Source: Branchiostoma floridae
Lineage: Eukaryota > Chordata > Leptocardii > Amphioxiformes > Branchiostomatidae
Direction: 5' to 3'
Length of the DNA: 64,000 nucleotides
NCBI RefSeq assembly: GCF_000003815.2
Contig: NC_049993.1
Coordinates: forward strand, 6,690,743-6,754,742
In this document: piece by piece, positions 1 through 25,472 of the stretch
How positions within the stretch are numbered: the first letter of the stretch is position 1
How the letters are laid out: the number at the start of each line of letters is the position of its first letter
Position numbers and translations under genes: made by a program
The notes under the pieces: model-generated
Database searches by the model: none
What the model was told of the DNA's origin: nothing
What the model saw: the letters and a program-made list of their open reading frames with translations, nothing else

Positions 1-981
1 CACACAGGATTGATGGAGATGTTTACACCAGTTAAGGTTACTAAGGGCGGCGCTTCTCCCACTGTTACTTTTGTTTGGTACTTCTACCATGTAAAGTAAA
101 GTAAAGGTAGCCTTTTTGAGGCCATATGGGCAGTAGTTTGGTATCCACTGTTCCAATGGCACAGTATTGAATGGCAGAGCCCATTTCTTTCCTTCCACTG
201 CCTTTTACCTCCCCAACTGAAGTCAGGAACCTATTTTCACACCTTCTGGACCAAACATCCTAACCATTATGCCAACTTCACCCTCTACCATCTTGAGTAT
301 GTTGAGACCTCTTGAGCTTTTGATAAATAGAAGAGTAGATCATCATGAAAAAAATGAATGGTAACATACAAAACTGAAGGAAGCCACTCAGAATTGAATT
401 TTTACTTGTTGAGTGCACATAGAATATGCCCCTAACTTTTGCCATTTCTCATAAAGCATGCCATCAATTGTGGTATTTGGATGACATTTCCACACAAGTC
501 TTGCAGATTTGAAGGTTCAATTACCAGGACATTAAAAAGGTTGCAAGTATTTGCCATTCTCCATATTAGTCCTGATGTCACCCGCACCACACTTATCTAG
601 GGCCTTCTAATGCCTGCATCTGTTGACTTGCATTTCTAACAGCATACATTCAGGGCAATCTTGTAGTAAACAAGCGTGAAGGCCAATGGTGCTGCTGTTA
701 TGATCCTTACTTTACTGTACATACCCACTTTCATTTCATTATCCTGTGACAGCACTTCCAATAAAACTCTTCAAGAGTGTTACTATGGATCTGCATTACA
801 TGCACCTCTGTCAAGAAGGTTATGTTTTCGATTCAGGTGCATGTTTTGATGGATCTTTATGATATTTGGTATGTTGGTAGGTGTTGGCAAAAGAGACTGC
901 GTGTGTATGAGATTTTGGGCCCCTATTGGCTTTCTGTGTTACTGCATTGGGGCTTACAGTTCTGTTTGAACCTTATTATCA

Positions 982-1000
982 TTCATGAAAGCTCAAATCG
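982..1000 (+). repeat. Fragment of a dispersed repeat shared with 12226-12244
   Basis: The 19-nt string ttcatgaaagctcaaatcg occurs here and again in the first KANK intron at 12226-12244. The flanks also resemble each other (TTTGAAC upstream). This suggests two ends of one dispersed element; the family is not identified. Confidence 0.4.
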
Positions 1001-4000
1001 CCCCGTAGACTACACTTTTGACTTAAGAGTGGTAGATAAAATGTATCCGTTGTTTATGAATCACTGGATAAGGTGGGTGTTTGTTAATACATTTATATGA
1101 TTGTGAATTGGTTATTGCCAAAGTAAACAATCATAACTTTGTAAGGGATAGACCTAAACTTGAAAGTAGCTTGCCCTGAGTGGATGCCCATGCAGAAAAG
1201 TTGATATTGCAACTTCTACAGCTGTCAAGCACTATAACCTCTGGGATGGGTCATCCCACCGCAACATTCCCAACATTGTGCTGGTCTTCACACAGTTCTG
1301 AGAGATAGTTAGGATGGTTAGACTGTGTAGTCTCCCTCCAGTTCTCTTTAGTGATACCAGTATGTCAGCTTTGACTTGTCAGTCTATTTCATGCAAGGAG
1401 TGAAGAAAATATGAAAGATTGGAATCTTCTTACGTGATGTGCTGATACATGATAAAGGATTTGAAGTCAAATACATGAAACAGTTTCTCATGCAAAATAT
1501 TGTTAAATTTACAGCTTCTGTGGATTGTATACTTAGTAGGTGAATTTCTTCATTTTTTCTGGTCTTTGTTGATCACAGAAAAGAGGATGGACAATCGATT
1601 TTCTGTGAAAATCAATCCTTGATACCAGCTGTTTCAGGTTTGTGTGGGGCTTTATGAAATTCATGTATTACGTCCTTTGCAGAAAGCTGGTATAAAGCAA
1701 GTATGAAAAAAGAAATAATCAATTTGTCAAATATTGTGTAGCTCATTTCTACAAGAGAAGGCTTGATGTCACTTTGTATTTCCCCCATGGGACAAGCATA
1801 ACTGTCCCCAGACTAATTGACATTGTCTTGGGAATTGCACTAATTAGGTGAAGACAAGCAATGACTGTCTGGACACCATGAAATGAAAGTTGCTCCTAAT
1901 TAGTAAATTTTTCCATGTTGCTATGGTAATTTTCCTGCCTGTTGTAGACCCATACAAATGTTTACTAGTACCTTAAGCATGTAATTACAGGGTGGTTAAC
2001 TGTTGTTTGATGTTAGTATCAGCTGTTGGTAACAGTGCAGACAAAATAACTGTGTCTCTAGATTTCACTTGGTTTATCTTATCAGTGGAATGACTCCCAA
2101 CTGTCATGAAAGACAATCTGCCAGGAAAAGTTTGAGATAAGACAACTTCCTGATTGGAAGGGTTTTCTGGTGTTCTAGCTTTGGAGAGAAGGAAACTAAT
2201 TGATGGCCAGAGATATAATAATTGGCTGTGTTCAAGATCCCGTCAGGGACAATTCAGACACAAAACAAACATAGGAACAAGAAGATATCAATGCTTTCAT
2301 GGGGGGTGAATAGAAACACTGTGTCCCTGTAAGAAACTTAGAAAAGGAGTAGAAACAGAAAGAAACAACCGCAGATCACAAACCAAGACACTAAACCACT
2401 ATGTTAAAAGGCTGACAGCCGTCTGGCATGGTCAGTTTAGCAGTCCTTGAACCCTAACGTCACATCCCCATAGATATCTCCATAGATATTCTTTCTTCTG
2501 TCATACTGCCTAGCCTCAATATTCTATTCAGTAGGAAGCTTTCTTACTTTTTGCTTCCCTACAATTCAAATCAATTTCAAAGAATATTTGTAGCATGGTG
2601 TGGTTTACCTCTCTCAGTCTCTAGACTACCTGGATAAACACTGAGGTGTCAGCATTCATTGTGACCTTTGTAAGAGAGGTCAACCTTGGACTATCAAGTT
2701 AAGCGGAAGATGACCTCAAGGTCGCAGTAGAAACATCCCACAAAATTTGCAGATGAATAGCTTTTCAGAAAAAGTAAACAAAAACAGGCAAGTACCTATT
2801 TAGGTGTCAATGTGCTTTGCTTTGTGTCAACTAATTTGATAAAGAAAACATTGTTTTGTTCTCCAACTTATTTCACACCCCTTATTATAGTAAAGACCAG
2901 ACATGTTTATATAACACTTTGGTGTGAATAACAGTACACAGTGTGTTTTTCACACCTTTTCTGTGATTGTTGGACCAATGCTAAATGATATCCCTGGACA
3001 ATTACTCCCCCTCCAATCGCCTAGAAATGGTACCTTCCGTGTACACAACAAACATGTGATGTCATGATCCCTTTAGGCAGGCCCCAGTAACATAGCCTCT
3101 CTCTGAGTCACAAACAGACAATCTGTGCCAACTATTCTTGCAGCCTTCAAATATACAGCTCCCAGTATAAACCACAGCAACTAGGGTGAGTTAGAAGTTC
3201 TTCAAAGACTTTGCTTGGCTGTTTATGTAATGCTATTGTAGAAGTTTTGCCTACTTATTTTCCCTTTGAAGTGTGTTTAAACAAGGCGATCATTTACTGT
3301 GGGTCACTGAGCCAGAAATTAGTCAAACTGTTGCATCCGTATTGCCTTTATCTTCCCTAACTGTGTCCCCTGATTTGGTAGATAAGTTTCCGGCTGTGTG
3401 TGGATGGTGTTTAGGGTAGAAAGGATGTGGTCTGAAAGTTGGGCAGGCTGGGGGCCAGCGACTATATGTAGGCATGCCAGGAATTCACATCAGGCAGTAT
3501 TGACACTGCAGCGCTGAACTCTGGGCTCGTTGGGTCCCCTGGCTGTAATTTTAATGCAGGCATGTTGGTCTTGTCTTTGTCCTCTGTCATAGCCAACAAC
3601 AAAAACACCACCCAAAGTATCAACAAACGCGGGCACGCATGTGGGTTAAACGACAATGGGTATAAGGCTTTGTTAGAATCTCTGTTCTCAAATCTCAGAG
3701 AACGACAATGATAGTTATTACGGGGTTAAATCAAGGAGCTTTTATCAGGAGCTCCTTGGTTAAATGAAGTCTCTTATTCTCCTCTCAGAATAAAGAAGCG
3801 GTTTGGGGCGCTACTTATGATAAGACTTTCAGGTTTTAAACATCTGTTTAGGGCGGAAGCTTGTTTGAAAGCAGGCTTGATCTTTGTGAGGAGGTACATA
3901 TTTTCACCTGTTGTTATAGGCTGGGTGCCCGCAGAGCCAGGGGCCATAGGACAGAGAAGAGTTCCCATTGTTGTCTTACTTCTGCAAACACAGTGGATTT

Positions 4001-7000
4001 ATATGTTTGCACGCTATTGCCTATGCATTTTCAGGTGCCTCCAGGATCTAGTCTGCTCTCCTTGTAAGTTTCCTTCCATAGATTTGTTTGCGGTTCAGTT
4101 TAATCCATTTCCCAGCGTATAATTGAGTACTGTGTGCTGTCATAAAGGTGGGAGCTTGACGTCAATCGTTTGTCAACTAAGAACTACTGTATGTAACAAT
4201 GGCATGTAAAAAGACATGCTTGAACATCTGAATTTTTCAAGTACTGTAACGTTATCATTACTTCACATGGGCCATTTGGATAATATCTATAGTACTGCTA
4301 GACTGTAAACCTCATTTCAACACTACAACAGGCGGAAAATTTCTGTGGGAGGAAAGACATTTCTGGGTCAGTCAGTATTCTTTGTTTTTATGGTATGGAT
4401 AAGGAAACATGATAGTGTACAGCTTATGTAAACTACAAAATCATGCATATGTATACAGAAGGATAGCATCAAAATCAAAGGCAAAACTCACCCAGAAATT
4501 TCACGAAACTCAACTCAAAACTAATACACTCCAAGTATATTGTCTTATTGTTCCTTAGGTTGTGTTTTTTTTCTGCAGTTTTGGAAATGTTGGTTATCAT
4601 TGAATATCAATATCTGACTAAAATGCATTGGAATTCCAGTTGAAAGTATCCTCCACGAAAAAGGAATGTACCAAAATCCCTGTCTTTGCAGCAACACTGT
4701 TCAAGCTATGATGCTTCATCTTGTTGTAAATTTGGACAGACATCAGTTTTTCACGATGTCTTGCTAACCTGGTAAGAGGAATAAAGAATGCCGTTAACCC
4801 AACACTATAACACCAGGGGCTCCCCTACAACAAAAGGCCTCCTGTGATGTTCCAACCACAGACAACTTCCGCTCAGTCCATAAATATTTGTGCACAACTT
4901 CATGTTTAGAACAGACTTGTGCAAGCAGACTCTGCAGGTATGTAGGGCAAAGATGGCCTCTCAAAGCTTGATTTCTGTTTGCCCTCAGGGCCCTTTTTTT
5001 ATTTCAAAACAGCCTTTTTTTCTCCAATTACCTAATTGTAAGATGCCAAATACTGAAATAGGTTGAATGAAAGCTGAACGTTAAGGAAAACTTAAAGTTT
5101 TGGAGCCCTTTCTTTTATTTGAAGGGCATCATGTTGGAAAGCCTGCATTTCAGCTTGTTGAACTTTTGTTTTGTTTTTTCTTTTTTTTTCTTGCATTTTT
5201 TCAGTTTGTCCAGAACAGAGGTGATTGCCACACATGAGGTCTAAAATTATTGCTAAGTAAAATTGGTATGCTTTCATCAGATCTACAGTATCCAAACCAT
5301 GTTGTTTTAACCAGTTCTCTATGTAAACACCATGGCAAATGTAGCTACCTGAAACCACTTCAGAGTGTAAAAGTACTCTCCTGGGAAATTGTAACAACCT
5401 ACAGTATGATAAACTTTGTGTTTTTTACCCAAGAACTGTGTTTTTTACCCAAGACCATCCATGTAACTTGTAAGCTACCAAAGAATTTTCAAATGTTGAA
5501 AAGCTGTTTTTGAAAATGATGATTAATGTTATAGTTAACAGTGACAAACAGATGACAGCTAACTTTACTTCGATTGTTGGCAGGCGATTTGTTTTGCGTA
5601 TAAACCTCACCACCTTTGTGAGGGTCCGAAACTCAAAGGCCTCATTCACGACAGCCCACCTGACGTTCAAATTACAAGTTGTGGAAAACTCGACACGCTC
5701 TATTGCTGTTGTTTGTTTGAACACACCTCCGCATCTTTCTCTCAAATGCCTCCAGGTTGTCTTCAAGCCCTCCGACTTACACCAGAAACAAGGAGACCTT
5801 TTAAGTTTGTTTGTTGCAATACTGCCGAAAATTGTTGACACAGATTCCCCCTCTAAGAGAAAGACACAGGCGGATTGAGGTGTGTGAATCGGTGTTGTGT
5901 GATGGTAGGAAAATACTTCTTAGGTCAGACCTTGGTGAACACTCACTGCGTCATTGTTAGACTTAAAGAAGGGAGAGAAAAGGGTCATGGGGTGAACTCC
6001 TTAGACTGAAAACTACTCCTGGTGGCATTCACAGAACAACAATGCTGCTTCTCAAATAAACATGTACTTTTCTTTCACTCAAGACTAAATGGTGTTAGTT
6101 TGTGGCTAGGGAATGATGAAATAGTACACCTTAAACTCAGTTATGCCATTTGCTGATGAAATGTCTGGATGCAAATGTTAGTTTCCAGTACATGTACCTG
6201 TAATACTTGTCACAAGACTGAAGTTTTACTTGCAGTTAGGAAAAAAACTCTTAAGATACAAATATATCGTCCATGACATTTCGCAATATGATAAGTTGTA
6301 TAATCACAATTCCTAATACCATACCTGAATTCTTTTTACCATGCAAAAGTTATTTGACATATCATTCATGAATGTTTATTTTATCTAGAAAAAGTTCCTG
6401 CAGTTGCAGATTTATAGGTTACTATCATGAGCCTGGAGTGTGTATGCTCCAAGGTTCTGTTAGTAAAATTTATCAGTATCGCATGTCTGCTTGTGACAGG
6501 TCAGTTGGTAGGTAAATCTAGAATATGTTTTTCTACGTTCAAAGCATTTGAATGTTTGTTGCAGTGATGGCTGATCACCATCTTGGTGTTTAACTCCACA
6601 CTTTGTGGGACTGAGACATGTCTAAATTGTTTAGATAGAAGGCTCTGCCATGTGACAGCCATATGAAAGTGTGTAGGACTCAGTACACACTTTCTTGCAC
6701 ACTTTCAGGGCTTCCAGAATTATACAGCTGCTTGAGTAACAGTTGCTTGAGTAACAATAATTCTTTTTGGCATATCTTATTACCTTGATGTCTAACCTCT
6801 GTCCACACACTTTCTTGTTTGCATTTGAGTTTTATACATTGTCACTCTTTCCAGATTTATACATCTGTGTATGTATCTGCTATTTCATACGAAAGGGTTT
6901 GACAATAACTGTTACTACTAGTATTAGGGGAACTTTTGTCATGTAATTTGATATTTGATTGGTAGGTACAAGTGTATGATTTTCCTTTCAACATAGGATA

Positions 7001-7365
7001 ATAGGAAAGTATGCAAATGTGGCATAACAGTTTACCCTGTGTGGTCCTGTGTAGACCTGCTTTATCAATGATAACAAAGCACTTTCATAACAAGCCTGCA
7101 TGATTTACATCTAAATGGGAAGTATTATCCTCATTTCGCAAAAGCTGTGGAAAGGAAGAAAAAATCAGCCTGTTAGTTCTGGCAAATTAGAGCAATTATA
7201 GTGCCACTTTGAAAAGGTTTTTTTGTACCATCACCCTAACAATGTAACACCTCTTACATTAATGAACTGCTGGTTTAACCAGGCTTACATCTAAATCCTC
7301 CATGAATGTACTGTTTGTTTACACTTTAGTCATCTGCAGTTTTCCCTGTTTTCCTAGCTACAAAA

Positions 7366-7820
7366 TTGGCACAATTAAGATCTGGCAATGGTGGACTAAT
7401 CACCCATATTGCCACGGTAACAGTGCTTGATAGAATGGTAATGCGGAGAGTAGAATGGTCCCAAGGATGGACATCCTTGGCGATTTTTGACATGCGCTCT
7501 AAAAATAGAGGCCATGGAAATCAGGGAGGCTGGCTTGAAAGGTGGTCGTCCGGGCAACCACGGAAGGTTGGCACAAAATGGCGGTCATCCATTGCATGGA
7601 ATGATTGGAACGATTTCTGCTTGGGCTGGTGTTTGCCATGCGGATAGGCTGGATCTGTTTGGGTGTTTCTTGTAAAAGTTTGGCAGCATCTCTGTTGGAC
7701 CTCTGACCTTTTGCAAAGACCCCTTGATTATGACTGAGTAAGGGACGAGGAGTTTGGAGGGATTTTGCTGGTAGCTGCGATTAGGAGAATTAGGAAGAAC
7801 AGTTGTCGGCGAGCGTCCGT
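7366..7820 (+). promoter_or_regulatory. Candidate regulatory block or non-coding first exon of KANK
   Basis: This block is richer in G+C than its surroundings. It contains a perfect MEF2-type site, CTAAAAATAG at 7499-7508, and a YY1-like site, CAAAATGGCGGTC, at 7573-7585. It ends in a very strong splice donor (GTAAGT at 7821-7826). Joined to the acceptor at 9226 it would supply a 5' UTR: the frame running into the coding exon has a stop and no ATG, so translation would start at 9267. The open frames in the block show no domain. This is inference from motifs only. Confidence 0.25.
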
Positions 7821-8149
7821 GTAAGTAGGGGTTGTTCTGCTAGGCTGTGGTATTTCAGGTCAGCCGACATGCAGGCTTTGTGATGTAGGTCAGGCAGTTA
7901 GTGCCCTTCTGGTCGAGATAACGGTCTTCTCTCCCAGGGCCAGAAGCATTTCAGCAACGTTTACTCTTAGCACTGGCACTCTGGCTGCTGTGTATGAAGT
8001 AGACATTCTGATATTCACCTTAATGTCTTTACAAGAAACAAGTACTAGTATCTTGTATACATGTCTGCCAAAAGTAAGCTGTTATTTATGTTATCCTGGA
8101 CAAGGTATTAAAACAACTGACAAGGCATCATTTTTATGTGTTTTACAGT

Positions 8150-8249
8150 NNNNNNNNNNNNNNNNNNNNNNNNNNNNNNNNNNNNNNNNNNNNNNNNNNN
8201 NNNNNNNNNNNNNNNNNNNNNNNNNNNNNNNNNNNNNNNNNNNNNNNNN
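8150..8249. other. Assembly gap (100 N)
   Basis: A run of 100 N, the conventional size for a gap of unknown length. Short frames reading through it are artefacts. Confidence 0.99.
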
Positions 8250-9225
8250 AGTGTTGAGTACATTTCACTGTGCCATCATGAGGAAAGGTGCCTCAACTGT
8301 GGACTATGCTACCATGAGGGACAAAGGTACGTTGATGATTTTCACTGTGCGGGTTCTGAAAAACTTTTTGGGATTGAGTTTGCATTGCTAATATGTGTCT
8401 GTGAATGGTTGGCTCAAACTTAATCTGTGTAACACAAACTCTGGCTGTTTGGGGGAGAGTTTGTTGCCACAGGCCTTAAACTTGTTAACGAGAACTGTTA
8501 AAAAGTGAAACACTGATGAGACTACAATATGCCCGAAACAGGAAAAAAATAGTTACCATTATAACTATGACATAGCAACCCATGACAACCAAACTCCGAA
8601 ACAGTTAAAAGTGTGAGACAAGAAAACCTTTATGATCTGGAACATTGGGTTCTCCTTGCTTTATCTATTCCTTAGACTCCCCAAGCACAGGTCCAGGTGT
8701 GTTCTGTCAGGTGGTGTTTACTCAAAATATGGCGGGAAGACCAATGACTTGCGGCTATTTTCTTACAAGGTTTTATCATTGTGGAATCAAGTGGAAGTTA
8801 TTCTTTAATAAGAAGATACTTTGTAAACAACGAAGTGCTTTATTCCATCAACGTTTTGTCTTTTTCCTCAGGGCAATTCGGAAAATTCCATAGACGGTTA
8901 CCGAAATGTTGGTGGAATGAAGTTCTTGTAGTTGCTTTTGTACAAAGAATATTTTTATTCAATGACTTACCAATTTATTCACAGAAGTCAAATCAATTAA
9001 TGTAAGCCCGAAAGATAGAGTTTTATGGTATGGTAGAAATTCCTCCTGGGAATGTAGTAAAGCAATGTGTTGTTTACGTTCAAAATTGTAACACAAACTC
9101 TGCTGTCCGGGCGGTAACTAGCCCCTCCCCACAGAGGCCAGCAATGTTGGGTGGGCTGTATAGAAGTGTGTTTAAATCAAGCTACAACTAAACCTGTTAG
9201 TAACTTTTCTATCCTCTGTTTCCAG

Positions 9226-20544
<11,319 letters not shown>

Positions 20545-23500
20545 CTGTACTTCCGTGCATGAATACATGAAGAGGATCCTTTAACTGCTCATCACCTGGG
20601 AGGACCAGTCATCCCTGTTTAACAGTGGTATCACCCAGTTTTATGTTACTTCTATGTCGGATGTCAGATCATGCCACTTTCAGAACAGGGTATATTTTAA
20701 AACACTATTTCAGACAAGATGGGAAGATAGTGAAGGGTGATTAAATCATATTGCCACACCAGTGAATTTATGTTCCAAAATTGCTGCAGTGATTTAGCAA
20801 CTTGCACACTCAAGTGGGGCATATTAAAGTCTGCCTCAAATGTTTATTAAGTAATGTTACCAGTATATTCTGAACCGTCTTACAGTTAACAAGAAAAAAA
20901 TGGCAAAAGAAGCTTCAGAAATGTGTGACAAAATATCACAGGACTTAAGCAAAGCCACCGTTGGTGTATTGATACGTATTTGTTGAAGATACATGTAACG
21001 TTATGTATTTTTAGAAGTAGGGAAAATTTCGTAGCAAGTTAAGAGTATTCCATGTGTCATACTAACACATAATATTATATATTAACATGCCTGAATTGTT
21101 CTACGTGCTCTCAGCTCTGCTCAGCAAATGCTTACCACCCCTTTGATAGAGTGGTACTGACCACATCTATGTAGAATATGTCTGCTTCCAGAGCAGTCCA
21201 CATCCTGTCAAGGGGTGGCAGGACCTGTTGAGCAGTTTAATGGAAGAATGTATTCAATATGTTATTTATTGTAAGGTTTAAATAAGATTTACGTAAGGTA
21301 CATGTATACAAATACCATGATATCTTTCATTCATTACAATGCAAGGAAGGTTACTAACTATGGATACACTGTCATAAGGTACTGTCCAAGTAGATGAACT
21401 ACATGTACTTCCTTCCGACATTTAAGATATGTATAGCTGTCTTGTAAACAGGAAGAATACAAACAGTCAAAGTCCTCTACAATTATTAAAACTAGATTGT
21501 AAAAATAAATACTGGCCTTACACAGTTGTCGCCAGACACAAGAAAAGCACAAACCGTGCCACCATGACAGTTGTAAATACACCACAAACCCAAGAAGGCA
21601 CCTTTAGTCAACGTTTGAAAGTGCCATGACATTGTCATTTTGACAACAGAAGTATAAATTTTATACCCTCGAGTTAACCACATGTATGTCACATGTATGG
21701 TGATGGATAGAAAAAAAAATGGAATATATTTTGAAAGCAAGAAAAAAGTGCTATTTTAGTATTTCAGGACGTAAATGATAGCAATAGTAAGATTACTTAG
21801 TAGTACTAACATGTTAATCTGTGATACAGTTGACCATGCTTCCTCGTCCTGCTAAATCATAGTGATACTAACAACATGACAGCTCTGAATGTTTCATTGT
21901 GAATACATAATAATTGTGATGACAAAATCAGCATACAATCTTGAGAAGCTAGAGAGGGTTGTTGGTGTGTGTGTGTGTGGCCTATGGTCGATCTGCATTG
22001 CTGAATTTGACAAAAGTGCATGCAGGACTTGAAACTGCAGTTCTTGTGTATACTACCAGGTGTCCTCATGAAATTTGAAGACTTGCATTTTTGGTGAGGC
22101 CCAAACAGTGGGCACACTTTAAAGCCAAGAGAAGGGCAAGGAAAATGTATTTGATAGCATAAACGCTTCACCACAGTGTATCTCTCATCACATGGTTGTT
22201 GAAATTGGTCTACCAGGGGTTAAAAAAAACATGAAAAGTTGTAGATTGCCACTGCCACATACTCATACACTTCCCTTATTCTGGGTTTTCACATTGACAC
22301 ATACCTTTACTGACCTTTATTATGGTCTAACCATGTTATGGGTTCTTGCAGATTTTACTCACATTTCTGTAGCTAATCTGGCTAGAGGTACATTAACTAT
22401 TACACAATAGGAAGAATATACGGACCTAATGATACACAATCAGTGAAATACTGTACATGTAATAACCTACGTGTTTTCCTGTCATTACAGGTATGTTTAT
22501 ATCGTATCCTGTACCCTATTAATGGATAAAATGTTTTCAAACTGTTACCATTCGTGCTAAGACCAGAACAAAGGTAATTTACATCACAGTACTGTTATCA
22601 CTTTAAGAGGACCAGAACAGGAAGCTAAAATGTGTAGCGTTAGTTTCCCATGTATGCCACAAGTGAGCAATGATTTTTGTTCAAGCCACATGTAAAATAG
22701 CTAGACATATTTGCCATATATTGTTGCTATACACCTCAATATTGTAACATTATACGTAAGCTGGTATGGTAAAGGGACAGGAAAACCATGTACCAAATAT
22801 TCCATGATATTATCAACCATTTTCTGACGGAAATTAGCATTTATAGAGCCATAGTGCCTTACTCTGTATTTGATGCAACAGAGCTTACATACATATAATA
22901 TAGAATTCAGTGTATTCCGAATCCCTTGATGTACCAGCTCGCCTGCAGGTAGGATTCCACACTCAAAGTGTGTTTGAATTATTCTATCTAAGCCCGTATG
23001 ATAACAGCAGAACCCCATGTTATAACCAAAGTTATCACCTGGTTTGGAACACCTGTATCAATCTTTATCGTGATCCATTTATGACGTACTAGGAACACTG
23101 CATATGGCCTGGTCTTTCTCCTGTTTTGTGTAGCATACTGTCAATCCAGTACCAATTGCCTGTAGACAATTTTAGTGTACCAAAAGGGTGTTTCTAATAC
23201 TGCTGTAATACCGGAAATATTAAATCACATACCCTTGGTCTGTAGTACTAGTATGCAACCTTAAACTAAATGTACCCCTGGTGCCATGTTGTATGTTGGA
23301 GACCCAGAACCAATCTTCCATTTTTACTGATTTCTGTTTGTTGTAACTCTCAGCCATCAGAGAACAGTTGTACTCCAAAAACAGTAAAGGAAAAGACCGC
23401 AATATTTCAACACCAACCAGAAATTTCTATCATAAAAGCTCAACTGAATCAGTAAAGCAAGTTATGAAAGAAAGATAACAATCCTGCATTCTTTGTCAAA

Positions 23501-24440
23501 GAAATGAAACCCAGCCTCTACTATTCAAAGAATCTCTGTATAACTTAAGCTGTGCTTTAGTGTCACAATGATCTAACATACCAGCACTNNNNNNNNNNNN
23601 NNNNNNNNNNNNNNNNNNNNNNNNNNNNNNNNNNNNNNNNNNNNNNNNNNNNNNNNNNNNNNNNNNNNNNNNNNNNNNNNNNNNNNNNACCATTTGGAGT
23701 GCTGGTATGTTAGATCATTGTGACACTAAAGCACAGCGTTAAGTTATACAGAGATTCTTTGCAATAGTAGAGGCTGGGTCTCAATTTCTTTGACAAAGAA
23801 TGCAGAGATTGTTATCTTTCTTTCATAACTTGCTTTACTGATTCAGTGATTGTCTCTTAATTTTTAGTTGGTATTTTTCGTTTGTATAGTGTCTCGTCAA
23901 GTTTCTGTTTGTAGCCTGTAGACTGCAGTTTTTAGAGAGATCCATAGACATTTGGGGTTAAAGTCTGCCACTTTGATTTTAGAAATTATCTGATTGATTT
24001 GATTTGAGGACCAGGCCTGATTCTGAGTATATGTATGTATAATTATTCAACTTGGAGAAAACGTAACCAGAACTTGCCATTATATTTTCTATAGTTATTC
24101 GCACATTTTAATTGTGAATGTACTGCCCTATGTAAGCCAGTGTAGGGGCCTACCAGAATAGAACAGGGATGTTTTCACTGGCTGATTTGAGAGTATTCCT
24201 TCACTGTGTGAGGGCCATGGGCTGCCATTTGGTGAAAAAATAATGGTTTTAATTTGAAGATTACGGGAAAGAAGTGGTTAGCAATGGCAGGGTTTTATGT
24301 TGGTAAATGACCTAAATGTTTTTAGCCAGCTTTGGATGTAGAATGTTACCACAATAAGTGATATTGTCTTCCTGATTCCCTGTATCACGTGTATGTATTT
24401 CATGTAATAAACCAGTATGTAATAAAGAAGTTGTCATCTT
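20545..24440 (+). other. Probable long 3' UTR of KANK
   Basis: About 3.9 kb with no convincing open frame follows the KANK stop. Two poly(A) signals, AATAAA at 24406-24411 and 24421-24426, lie close together near its end. An earlier AATAAA-like site near 21505 could give a shorter form. Extent is inferred, not shown. Confidence 0.45.
23444..23847. repeat. Large inverted repeat (about 145-bp arms) around an assembly gap
   Basis: The left arm (23444-23588) is nearly complementary to the right arm (about 23698-23847). Both outer ends read ACTGAATCAGTAAAGCAAG on opposite strands. A 100-N gap (23589-23688) sits at the centre. This could be a foldback element, a hairpin in the UTR, or a mis-joined haplotype. 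Confidence 0.85.
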
Positions 24441-25167
24441 GCTGTTTATTAGATAGCACTAATTGAGATACTCCATTATATTGATAGAGTAATTCAAAGC
24501 TTTCCAAGTGGTGAAGGGTGAAGCCTAAGAATATATACCAATGTTCCTAAAATAGTAACATTTATAAATGTCAGGGTAGAGATTTAATTGGAGGATTTTT
24601 AAATGGGAGACCATCTTAGGCCACATTCACTTGATTTAATGGATGACATCCTATGGAGACCCGTAAACTAAGGAGGCTATACTAATGCACGAGAGTGAAA
24701 AAAATCCTGCAAAATGAAATTGGACTAAACATCCCGTCCATGCTTTCCCAGGCTTGCTCTGTCTTACGTTCACATCCAGTAAGACTGTAAGAGACAACTG
24801 TCGCCATGTCAATGTTTTTTATTGCCACTCTTGTTTAAAGAGGGGAACAAGAGCAGGCCCTCTGGCAAGCATAAACCTCTGATTGACCAGGGATACCTGG
24901 GTCGCCTGTGGCCACACACAAGTGTGGCCTTTTTACATTCATAGTATCCTGATTGGAGTCTCTGTTGACAGATAATACAATCAGATCTTTACTGGCAGTT
25001 TTGTCAGATCACAATCTCTTCCCTGACATATACATATGCAAACACAAGTGCTCTGCCGTGCCTGTCTGTAAAACACACATGCTTTAACAATGATTTACTC
25101 GAGTGTTTGTAGTTACTAAAGGTTCAGGCTGGTGTGTGTATGACCGGACGGTTGCACGGACAGAGGG

Positions 25168-25345
25168 TACTCTCCAAGCAGAGGTTAGGCTCCGGCTGTT
25201 TTTTTGTTGTTTTTTTTAGGCGGTTTTATCGGGCTCTCTGGTTTGATGTCTCGCGGCCAAACGAGACATCAACGAAACAGTACCAAAGGATAAAACGGCC
25301 TAAAACGTCAAAAATAGCCGGAGCCTAACCTCTGCTTGGAGAGTA
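25168..25345. mobile_element. Foldback MITE, family also at 28376-28508
   Basis: Near-perfect terminal inverted repeats of about 28 bp begin CTCTCCAAGCAGAGGTTAGG and are flanked by TA on both sides, suggesting a TA target-site duplication. It has no coding capacity. Confidence 0.8.
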
Positions 25346-25472
25346 GACAGAGTGTACCATTCTGGGAAGTCTGAAGTCACTGTCACATGCAGCAAATTAA
25401 ATGGGAGACAGTCGTGTATACAGTCCACAACATTTAGCTGTCTTTCTAACATGTTGAGGTAAAAGGTTGTCA

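Larger units (their letters stand above)
1..9225. other. 5' flank or first intron(s) of the KANK gene; no supportable coding exon
   Basis: This 9.2 kb stretch is AT-rich. Its open frames are short, lack recognisable domains and have no convincing splice-site pairs. The first coding exon of the downstream gene has a clear acceptor at 9221-9225, so at least one upstream exon must exist, probably in this stretch or further 5'. Small structures seen include a hairpin at about 3720-3765, a 22-bp tandem duplication at about 5420-5455, a CpG-richer island at 5510-5880, and the block at 7366-7820 listed separately. Confidence 0.6.

Noticed and set aside
5425..5878. Overlapping open frames on both strands (138 and 122 codons)
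   Set aside because: Frames open on both strands, no family match, and no suitable splice sites leading to KANK; may be a regulatory element but this cannot be shown.
7366..7647. 93-codon open frame
   Set aside because: Low-complexity-looking protein without a domain; the block is better explained as possible regulatory or UTR sequence.
8250..8391. Cys/His-rich frame after the gap that looks finger-like
   Set aside because: Spacing fits no zinc-finger class, it starts in the gap, and no splice donor keeps the frame into KANK.
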